Shown here: piece after piece, positions 1 through 20,600 of the stretch
Position numbering within the stretch: the stretch's first letter is position 1
How the letters are laid out: the number at the start of each line of letters is the position of its first letter
NCBI GenBank assembly: GCA_029706075.1
Contig: JAINUG010000018.1
Coordinates: 186,001 to 250,000 of the forward strand
Length of the DNA stretch: 64,000 bases
Direction: 5' to 3'
Origin: Aldrovandia affinis
Lineage: Eukaryota > Chordata > Actinopteri > Notacanthiformes > Halosauridae
Translations under genes and position numbers: made by a program
Notes under the pieces: generated by a model
What the model was told of the DNA's origin: nothing
The model's database searches: none
The model's input: the letters and a program-made list of their open reading frames with translations, nothing else

Positions 1-9964
<9,964 letters not shown>

Positions 9965-11445
9965 GCTGCCCTCCCCCCCCCTCCGATCCCCCAACCTCCC
10001 CACTCACTGAGCCCCTGAAACGGAGCTCTTCTGCCCCCCAAACCCAGAGGGACTCCGTGTGTAAAGTACGTCAATGGAGAGGAAAAACAAACTAGAAATT
10101 TAAAACAATGATACTTAACAAAATAAAAAGAATAAACTCAGACAACGCAAAGCTGCCCCAGCTCTGAATCGAGAGGTTTATATATTTAAAAGAAAAAAAA
10201 ATGAAAAAAGATATTCTGCTGTCTGTGGACGCGGCACATTTTTCCCCCTCCTTGTGATTTGTTCACAAACAAAGAGGATATACACAGACAGTCGCACGGT
10301 GGAGGAGAGGAGGATGTGGCGACTCAAGAATTCAGGGGGATGAAAACTGAGGAGGGCAGAGGGGGCTGGAAAGATGAACAAGACTGCCTCAACCCCTCTC
10401 CCTCACGCCTACCAGGGGGACGGACAAACGGAAACGGAAAAGTCAAACTGCAGTTTTGTACAGATGAGCGTGGAGCCATAGCCCCTCCCTCCCTTAAAGA
10501 TGTGCTCTGTACAGGAAGTGGAGCCACACCCACACTGCTACGCACCCTGGCAACCGTTGCGCTGGTATATATGTATGGTTAAAAAAATGTGACCTAGCAC
10601 TTCGGGTTTTTTTTTTTTTTTTTTTTTTTTAAACGTTGAGAAATTTGATTTTAATGCTTTCTCATGTAGTTTTGTATTTTCAAGCAAAAATCTTACTGTA
10701 CTTGAATGTCTTTTATTTTATTTTTTTGGTTAGAACACCCTAGACTTGCTGTAATCGTACTCATGTCCCAGTATCTAAGTTCTTTCTGTGAAAGAGAATA
10801 ACAAAAAAGAAGTTTGGAAAAGAAAAACACTAAAAATATATATATATATTCCTCCAGCAATGTTATCAATTTTAAACAGAAAATGTTGAGAAAAGTAAAA
10901 ATACAAAAAAAAATTGGATTTAAGGAGTGTTTTCATGAGACTGGTTGTGTGAAACTTTGAGGCTGCCTTTTGACCTGTTTTTGTAGTGCTTATTTATACG
11001 TGGGCTGAGGAGGAATGGGAGTGATGACCAACGCTTGATAATCTAGACACCTAAATTTGAAGAGAACTCAACTTGGTACAAATTCATAAGGGAACTGGAA
11101 GGCCAAAATCTGTCTCGTGAAACACTGATCAGTAGGCCCCCCTCTCAGAATGTTCTGGGCGATGGGGCCTCTTCAGTGTCCGTATGAACGTTGCTGGAGA
11201 ACATTAAGTAAGCTTCTTGCTATATTGAAGCTGAGACAAGTATCTACACAGCTGTATACAGTTTCTTAGCTTTTTCATTCATGTGTATTGGTGACTGTGG
11301 GTTCTCATACAGCCTGAATTGTATGCATGTACCATAACATCTAGACTTAATATATTGTGGAGTATTCAATAACCATTATGTAGATGCTAGTATGAATTAA
11401 AAGGGTTTAATTTCCTAGAAAAAAGGAAAACTGGTCATTTTTAAA

Positions 11446-11451
11446 AATAAA
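11446..11451 (+). promoter_or_regulatory. AATAAA polyadenylation signal, FBXO11 side
   Basis: A canonical hexamer on the plus strand about 1.5 kb past the FBXO11 stop, lying two bases from the opposite-strand signal. Cleavage would be expected 10-30 nt downstream, inside the MSH6 3' UTR. Confidence 0.6.
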
Positions 11452-11452
11452 C

Positions 11453-11458
11453 TTTATT
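11453..11458 (-). promoter_or_regulatory. AATAAA polyadenylation signal, MSH6 side
   Basis: TTTATT on plus reads AATAAA on minus, 71 bp downstream of the MSH6 stop codon. No other canonical signal is closer to that stop, so MSH6 has a very short 3' UTR. Confidence 0.65.
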
Positions 11459-11528
11459 AGATCATTTCAGTAGTGAACAATTTTGTGAGTGACAAAAGGG
11501 AGGGGAGGGAAAAACAGCTGTTTTTCTT

Positions 11529-11610
11529 TTACAGTTCCCTGATCGTCTGGACCAAAGAGGCAAAGCGCCCAGGGTCCGGTTTGGGATCTTCAGCGAATGA
11601 GCACAGCTGC
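11529..11610 (-). CDS. msh6: MSH6 exon 10 (C-terminus)
   Basis: Acceptor CCCTACAG, then [20 protein letters not shown] and TIREL, with TAA at 11531-11529. Ends like the human protein (LIKEL). Confidence 0.92.
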
Positions 11611-14600
11611 CTGTAGGGGTGGGAAACAAGTTGCGTTTTAGGTGTCTGCTGCGTGTTTCAGAGAAATTCTTAAGAGTATTTAAACACGGGGGGAAGCAAC
11701 AGCATAGGTGTGCATGACAGACGCACACAAAACAGGTGATTCTAGGTTCAATTCCTAAGTAAAGTTAATTCCCCTGTAAGACCATTCGGCTTGAGTTTGT
11801 GAAATGTCCAGCAGCCCATCGTTGTAATTTACACCAAACGCAATGAGCCAGACATTGGACAGGACAGGAGCCCACGGTGTCAAAAAGGACGCCATGTTTG
11901 TTCAACACGCACCTGAAGACCCGGATGGTGACGGTGCTCCGCTCAAACTCTCTGGCCTTCTCGTGTCCTGATTGTATGACCTCCTCCGGGATGCTGGCCA
12001 ATCGGGCTGCGTTGAATCCGTAGCTCTTGGGGCACGCGCCCCTGATGAACTTGTACAGGAAGGTGATTGTCTCCTGGCTGGGGTCCTCACACTCGTTCTC
12101 CACCATACACGCCTGGAAAAACACTCATCACTCACAACGACAACAGCTTCCCACTCATCAGATCTGAGAGTATTTGTAAACTTGCTTATTTGACTAAATC
12201 TATAATAGAGCAGCACTATTGGTTTTAATCCAGGTGCTCAGGGTGACAGCATACAGGGGCATTGCTTGAAATAAATGCACTGCTTTATTTTATTTACCTC
12301 CCGGTAAAAGTTTTTTCATGGCAGAATAACCTTAAACCAGAAGTCTGAGATGGGTATATATTTTTCTGTAATCATTGCTAGACGATTTCATCAAACTAAC
12401 GAGTGCAAGAATGCTGGACATATCTTTCTGTAAAATACGAGCTTAAAAGATTTATGAAATTTTCCAAAACTTTAAAGGACAGTGGGCAGGACTAACAGAT
12501 TTTAATGGACCTGAGAAGCCCTGCTGTGCGGTCTTGCCACACGACCGCGTATGGTCATTTGACCGTTTGGTCACGCTTGCCCCATCCCCTCACCATGTGC
12601 CCCAGCCTGACCGCAGGATCCCGTGCATGGTCCTCAACAAGGGAGTGGTAGTGGGTGGAGAAAAGGGTTCGGCAGCCGATCCGCTCTGCCAGCTCCTTCA
12701 CCACCGCGCTGGCAATGGCCGTGCCATCGTAGGTGGCAGTGCCCCTGCCTGCAGTGGGGCGAGGTGGGGGAGAGAGGGGGTCAGACCGGGCTGTCTAGGA
12801 TGCTCAGTTCAGAATTAACATAGTAAGTTCTTGCCCTACTGTTGGCTGCTGAAACTCAAACTTTGATGCATTGCATGAATGATGATGGTGGCTAATTATG
12901 GTGTCAATGATGTTCTGTCCTTGGGCGTGCTTGTTCATGAATATTCATAGACTGGAAAATCCTGTTACCAACGGCAACTTCGAGTAATCTGGCCCTGGCC
13001 TGTGGTCCATTAAGAGCCTCACCCAATTCATCCAGGAGTACGAGGGAGTGGCCTGTCCCATGGTGGAGTATGCTTGCAGTCTCGCTCAGCTCCACATAGA
13101 AGGTGCTCTCCCCTGCAACGCAGACAGAGGGCATGAGGAACCCAAATGTAACCCCCCCCCAGTGGGATTCCCTGATTCCCGGGCCCCCCCCAACCCTCGT
13201 TTCGGGCCCTCCCCGCACACTCACCCGACATGATGCGATCTGAGGCGCCCAGCCTGGTGAACACCCGGTCCACCGGGGTCAGGCACAGGCTCTCTGCTGG
13301 GACATAACAGCCCAGCTGGGCCAGGATAACCACCAATCCACACTAGAGAGGACACAGGAGTCAACACACAGAGCAGATGGACGAACGTACAGCTCAGTAC
13401 TGGGTTTTGTGCCATTCTGTTCACAGGTGGAGGGGGGTTACTTTTTATTTTTATTTTATTTTATTTAACCAGGGTAATCACTTGAGACCGAAGTCTCTTT
13501 TCCAAGCGAGCCCTGTGTACAAGCACGAAACCGAACGAAATACAAGAATAATAAAATGGAAGACACCAACAAGTAAAACAGTCAATGAAAACAGTGACAT
13601 GTACAAGTAGGTCCTTGACAAGCATTTTAAAATTATCAAATGGCACCAACGTTTCCAATTGAAGGGATAGTTGGACATTATTCGACAACGGTGCATAATA
13701 AATAAAAGCAGACTTCCCCAAATTAGTGACAATGAAAGGTACATTAAGAGTGATAGATTCTTGAATATGAGTGGAATAATTAGAACACTTGTTTTTCAGC
13801 AGATAGAGGCAGTTTCTGAAGAAGTGCTTTCTATATGAAAAATAGACAATGTTGGTTTCTCATAGTACAAAGTGATGGCCAACCTACTTGTTGATAATTG
13901 AGTGACGTGTGCGAAATCTGTCACCGGCAATGAAGCGCAGGGCGCTATGATAAACAGTGTCCAATGATTTTAACAAGTAGGCAGCTGCATTCATGTAGAC
14001 AATATCACCATAGTCTAGTACTGACAAAAATATTGCCTGAATAATTTTCTTTCGATTGTCAAGAGAAACAAGACCTGTTTCTATATTAAAAACCAAGCCT
14101 TACTCTTAAATTCTCAGTAAGTTTATCAATATGAGTTTAAGGACAATTTATTGTCTATCCAAATCCCCAAATATTTATAAGGAACTAGCTCAATCGAGTT
14201 CCATCAAGTGTGAATAAAAACATCAGTAAAATCAATGTTTTGCACCCAAAAACATACTTTGTTTTGTTTGCGTTTAAAACCAATTTGAGATATAGAAAAT
14301 CTTCCTGAATGACAATTAAAAGCAGTCTGTAGCACACTAAGATGTGCTCAAACCACATCCTTCCGGCCACAGATGCGCAGTGCAAACTACAGCAGCTGAA
14401 CCCAAGAGATGTTGGTGTGATGACTTACCTGTGCCACAAATTAAAGAACTTTCCAAATCCTTTCAATTCATATTCCCCTAAATCCAAAAACCCTCCCTAC
14501 AGTAATATCACAGGCTTTACAGTCTATTAAGAAAGTGATATAAAAATGGCCTCAATATCCTTGAAAATGATCAGCCCATTCAAACCCCAATAATATTGAG

Positions 14601-17600
14601 TAGTGCAAGGCCTAATCCAGGGTCAGTTTCTATAAAATGTGGACATGACGCTTTTCTAAATGAACACCAAAACATCTCAACAAAAAACTATTCTGGCCCT
14701 TTAAAGTACCTCAGTACCTTGCCATTTGCAAGAACCTCCACATCCTTCGTTTTGCTAAATTTGAGGATTTTTAAAGGATGTTCAAGCAGCTTGGGAATGA
14801 AGCACAGAGCTGTCGGCTCTGAAGCGGCTCGCCGCTCACACACCCACCTGCCTCATCAGGGTAGACTTGCCGCCCATGTTGGGCCCGGTCACAAGCACAC
14901 AGGTGGCCCGCCCTTCCTCCTCGCTGTGCTCCCCCTCACCGGGGCAGCCGATGAGGATGTCATTGGGGATGAAGTCATCTCCGAAGAAGGTCTTGGTGAC
15001 GCAAGGGTGGCGGGACCCCCTCAGGTCCAGGAACGGCCTGGATTCGGGGGCGTCCCCCGGGAGGAGCACTTTGGGGCGCGCCATGGGGCCGTCTCCACCC
15101 TGGCTGTACTGGGACAGGCACAGCAGCACATCTGCAGTGGGGAGAGCCAGGAAAAATAAGTGATGTCACTTCCTCCAAGCAAGCTGGATGAAAGCGTGAC
15201 AAATCCCCATTATGGTGCTGGGTTCCCAAACCGGGGTCTGTGAAGGTGTCCCATGAATTTACGTTTCATAATATTATATAATTATTATAGACTTTCTGGA
15301 CAAATAAACCTGGTTCACACATTACACTTGGCATCACTGTGATCATTGTAACCATCTCGGTCAAATATAGAACCACGATATGACATGATTTATGCACTTT
15401 AATGTACTAGTGTGTTGAATAGCTGCAATGGATGTCAGATACAGGTGGCAAATGTTAACCATTTTATTGAGGGTCAGGTCTTCAGCAACAGTGAAGTCAT
15501 TTTAGGGTTAGGAGCCCATGCTATGGAGAATTCCTCCCATTTTTGTGGCATATATTTGACCTATGTTTGTTCTACTATTTAAAGGTTATCCAACACATTA
15601 ATGCTCAACAGATGTTTAAATAAGTTGTGTTGGAAAGAAAAACAGCATAACTTTTGATCCACATTTCACAAGCAAGCTCGATTGATCCTGAATTGATCTA
15701 CCCCACTGGCTCTCGCTCTCTCTACCTGGACACCAAATCATCTCCCAGTTAAGTTCGCTGAATAATTACCCCTCTCCATCTCTGCTGATGAGCATTCTGG
15801 TGCAAAACGGCTGCTGAGAATCACCCAGGTAAGATGCTACATATTGGTGATGATGGGATGGTGGCGATTTTCACTTCACTGAAAAGCACTGAGATTCTGA
15901 GATTAAGGACACTACTTAAATGCAATCCATTCCCATTGTCTCTGAAGGAGGGAAACCGCTTCGTGTGACGGAGATGGAGGGACACTGGGGTACAGCTCTC
16001 ATTGCGGTTACTCTTCCAATCCCTCACTTTCCTCCGCCCCATCACAAATGAACACTGCAACGTTCCCTCTCCGAAGAGCTGTAACACCGTAGAGACTGTG
16101 GATCACTGTTTGAAAAACTATTAAATGGGTGCCAATGATCAGAGGCAGCTGTATTACAGTTGAACCTGCCTGGCCCCCTTATTCCAGAAAGGTTTACAAA
16201 GACACCGGGTGAGCTGTAGCAGAAACTATCATTTTGTTTTTGGCCGTACCATAAGGTCAATAGGCATGTAGACACCCACTTGAACACAAGACCCAGTGAT
16301 TCTGTTATGGGAGGATGACAGCTGGATCAAAATAATTACCTCTTTCTCCTGAAGTGTCACATTCTGCATTTTTTGACCTACATCATATAAGGGTGCACCT
16401 GACAGCATTACAAGCCGAGAATGCAAATCTTACAGGTGCACAAACTGTATCCAGGGCAACAAAACCACCACCAGAACTCCAACCTCCATCCTCTGCTGCA
16501 GTGCATCATTGTAGTTTTTTACGGTTTACTGTTTTGGGACAAGTTAGTGCTGTAGTTACGCTTGTGAATTCTCACTTCGTCTACTCTGTGTGCCAGGGTT
16601 GGGTGGATCAATTCCATTTCAATCCTGTTAATTCAGAAAATGAATTGAAATCATGGCCATTTTTAAATTCAATTTATTTACTTAATTAACTAAATAGAAA
16701 TGTAATCAATCCAAACCCTGGTGTGTACATGTGGCATTATTTCCCCAGTGTGTGTCAAAGTAGTGGAGTGTGTGGGTGCTCACCCAGCACAGCCATGCAC
16801 TCCACGGCGGTCTGCCAGTCTCTGTAGTTCTTGTCGAAGTTGTAGAAGAGCCTCCTCATGCAGTCCTTGAGCGCGGCGTCCCTCTTCTCCTCCCAGCCTT
16901 GCAGCTCAGAGAACAACTCCTCAATCTCCCGCGTCCAGTACCGCTTCCAGCCCTTTTTAGTGGACTTCGCGTCGTACTCCTTGGGTATGTTTCGGTCTGA
17001 AACGCTGTCTGGCACCTCCATCTGGTAGCGGTTCCGGCCCGTGCCCCAGTAGGCCATGTTCCTGCAACCCAGTCGCTTCTTCTGCCGGTCCAAGTACTCG
17101 TTCAGGCCCCTCTCTGCATCCCGGATCCCCTCCAGGGCCTGGTCGTACTCGGGGTCAAAGCCACTCTTGGGGGAGATCACGCCGGTGGAGCGAGCCTTCT
17201 GGTGGTCAAACGCAGTGTCCCAGCGCTGGAGCTCGCCGGAGAGGTCCGGGAACAGCCCCTCCTCGCTCTCTGCCTTCTGGACCACCACCTGCTGGAGCAG
17301 CCGGGACCGCAGCCCAGCGGCAGCTGGAGCCAGGGCGGAGACAATCTGCTGCATGGTCTTAAAGCCCTCCAGTGCCGAAAGGAAATCAGCAATCTTGCGC
17401 TTACTGTAGGTGGTCTCCTCGTAAAGGACGGCCCGGCTGTCGGGGTGCCCCTGGCCCTTCAGCGGGGTCCCCATACTGTGGATCTTGCTCAGAAGTCTCT
17501 CCAGGTCCGGAAGCTTCTTCAGCAGCTCTCTAGCCTCGCTGGCCGGCCCGGGGGCCCCCATGAGGTCCTCGAGGGCGTCCAGGCGGTCCCCAATGGCCAC

Positions 17601-20600
17601 CGGGCTGCAGAGCGGGGCACACAGCCACTGCTTCAGCAGCCGCCGGCCGAAAGGGGTGCAGCAGCAGTCCAGCCGCTCCAGCAGGGTGCCCTCCGCACCC
17701 CCTGTCGAGCCGTTCTGCAGGACCTCCAGGTTGGCCAGCGTCACCCCGTCCAGCACCATGCGCTGTCGGGTCCGGGTGAAGAAGCCCGACGGCCCATCTG
17801 CCCGCTCCATCTCCACGTCCACAGGGACGTACTCCTCAAAGTTGGCCATGGAGAGCAGCTCCTGGTCCACCAAGCACTTCTTCAGGTAAAAGATGCACCC
17901 GCCCAGGGCCGACAGGGCGAGCTCGTACCCCTCGCCGGGGGTGAGGTCCAGCAAGTCGCTCTCCGAGGTCATGGCCTTGAGCACGGCCGGGAGGCCCTCA
18001 CTCTCTGTGAAGTAGCCCTCCTCCGCCAGCGCCTTCAGGGTCTTGGTGGCGTCCCAGAACTGGGCCCCGGGTACGAGAGCCTCCTGCAGCGCTGACGCCA
18101 GCGAGGCCTTCAGCAGCTTCTGTGTCTCGGCCGACAAGTTGCCCCTCTCGACCAGCACCTGGGCAGGGGCGTAGTGCGCCACCAGCGTACGGAGGCGGGA
18201 GCAGTGCCGGTCGTCCAGGAACTGGCCCAGGTGGAAGCGGCCCACCGAGGTGTCGACGAAGGCCACGCCGTAGGCGCGCTGCCCGCCCTCGCCCTCCATC
18301 CTTTCCCTCACGCTGAACAGGTACCTGCTCTGCGTCTCAGAGGGCGCCCCGTCCAGCACGCTGTACGTCTGCGTTCCCCGCGTGATCACCCGGCACACTT
18401 CCCGTCGCACCACCCGGTCGAACTTGGTGGGTCGGGCCATTGCCCGGCAACGGGCCTCCATCATGTCAGGGGTCTCTGTCTGCTCCACCCGTGCCACCTT
18501 GTAGCCCTTCTGCACAAGGCCGTCAGAGAAGCGGGCGAAGCCAATCTCAGGGAAGCCCGAGTGAGCCCAGGTGCCCTTCATGAAGGTCAGGCCCAGCTCG
18601 CTCACCCCCACCACCGCGTCCATGTGGTACAGCTCGTAGAACTTTCCCACCTTGTAGAAGAGCACCGTGTCCAGCATTTCCGACTTCAGCTGCCACCAGC
18701 GGCGCATGCCAGGCGTGGTCTTGTTCAGGAAGTCCTCGGGCACATACAGAGTGGTGTGGTCGTAGCCCTCATCCCTCACGCGCCGCCTCTTGGCGTCCTT
18801 CCTGTTGCTCTCCTGGAGCCATGACAGATTTTCGTGGTCCCAAACGGTGCTCCCTTCGCCTGCCGCCCCACCCCCCTGGCTCTCGAAGCTCTCCAGGGCC
18901 GAAAAGGCTGACAGCTTGGACTTGGCGGCGGCGGCGGCGACCGCTGGGAGTGTGCTGAGCGCCTTCTTTGGGGGCTGAACGGGGAGGACGGGCACAGCTT
19001 TCACTTTGGCTGGCTTCTCTGTTGGGCGCTTGCGTTTCACGGGCTTGACGGGGCTGTCCGGCTCAGACTCCGGCCCACTGTCCTCCTCCTGCTCCTCATC
19101 TACCCCACTGCTCGCCCCTTCCTCCTCCTCGCTGCTGCCCCCCGCCCGCTCAGGTTTGAACTCCTCATCCGAGCCCTCGCTGTCTGACGCCACCACGATG
19201 CGCCGTCTCTTGGGCTTCTGTCCCTCCTGCCCCCGGGCCCTGGCTGAACGCCGGCTGGGTGTGGCCTTCACCTCCTCTTCCTCTTCCTCACCCAGCTCTT
19301 CATCTGACAGCGTTGATTTGTCAACCTGTAGGAAAAATAAAAATTTTACAAGTTTTTCTTCTTCATGGTTTTGTAAATAACTTCTAAGAGTTATAATAAA
19401 TATTATAATGGGTACAAGTACACAAGACTATCCTCACATGCCCTAATAAAATTGTTCATCAGTTGCACAAAATCACATCCGGGTACATCCACATCCAACC
19501 TTGAACAATGTCTGGAGGATAAGACAGAAGTACCAAAGACATTTTCATCATAGTTTCAGCTACACTTGTTCTAATCACAGGTTTACTGTAAGAATTATAC
19601 GATATAATACTCATTTGAGTCCAGATGTATTTTAACATCATTTTAATTATAAGGTGGCCTGAATTTGTGTTTTAACTACACATACGAAGTTCAGCATACC
19701 ATTGTACAGATTCTGTGTTGAGAACTGTGATACTGTACACCGTGATACTGTACATCTGGCCTTAAACCGCTTCATAAATTGGGGCTCCTGGCTTAATTTT
19801 GCATGCAGCACAGACAATATGATCCCAAGGGGCAGCAAAACTGGCCTCCATGTCCTCTTCATCCTCCTCATCCTCAGATGGATCTGTGCAAAGGGGCATC
19901 TGCAGCCTCTTCTCAGGGCTGTCGGACAGGGCGTGGTCTGCCAGCTCCATCGCCCGGCGAATCACAGGCTTCCCACTGAAGAACAAGCCCCCTGCCTTTG
20001 CGTCGCTGCTGTCCGAACCTGGGGGCAGAGCACAGCTGTGAGGCCAACGACCCAAATCAGCTCCTACATTAGCAGGGCTTCTGACTCAAACTTGAACATC
20101 TAAATCAGTGGTCCCCAACCCTGGTCCTGGAGAGCAGGCTGTGCCTTTTAATTTTTTTAATTAAAGTAGTAAAGTAGATTTCACAGTTAACTCGCCTCAT
20201 CTGGTTTCTTGGGGTCTAAATTGGTTGCTGATTTTAAGGTGAAAACAAAAACAAAGAGATCCTGTGGCTCTCCAGGACCAGGGTTGGCGACCTCTGATCT
20301 AAACCTGATAGTCATCTCTATATGAGAACACAGTTTATGATCAGACATTCTAATGCAATGCCAATTTCCTCTGTATGAACTCCTCATTAACTACTACAGG
20401 AGGGAAAAATATACACTCTTCAGAACTGCCACCAGTGTAAAACCCTGTCTGAATTCTATGCATTACGCATCTTGAGACAGTTAATTGAATGAACTGAAGT
20501 CTGCAAAATGCATGTATAAGGGTATTAGTGGAATCCGGTTCAGACGCCCCTTTGCTCGGCTCACCCCGGTACTCGCGGACGAACTTGACGCTGACCCAGC

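Larger units (their letters stand above)
9965..11470 (+). other. fbxo11: FBXO11 3' untranslated region
   Basis: Non-coding and AT-rich after the stop codon, with a 20-plus T tract at about 10,607-10,630 and a short TA run at about 10,838-10,850. AATAAA occurs early (10,122 and 10,131) and at 11,446. The last sits just before the MSH6 stop codon and is my choice for the distal cleavage signal. Alternative early cleavage near 10,150 is possible. The end position is an estimate. Confidence 0.6.

Noticed and set aside
17202-18095. 297-codon open frame on the plus strand
   Set aside because: Lies wholly antisense to MSH6 exon 4, whose minus frame is the real, conserved protein. It is a GC-bias shadow.
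18174-18824. 216-codon plus-strand frame
   Set aside because: Also antisense to MSH6 exon 4; no recognisable domain.
19761-19768. Alternative exon 3 end at a downstream GT (GCG-GTTTAA)
   Set aside because: In phase but would add about 28 unconserved residues and has a poor donor context.
19840-19841. GT donor for MSH6 exon 3 (A-GTTTTG)
   Set aside because: Joining it to exon 4 yields AGT-TGA, an immediate stop. The GC donor at 19845 keeps frame and length.
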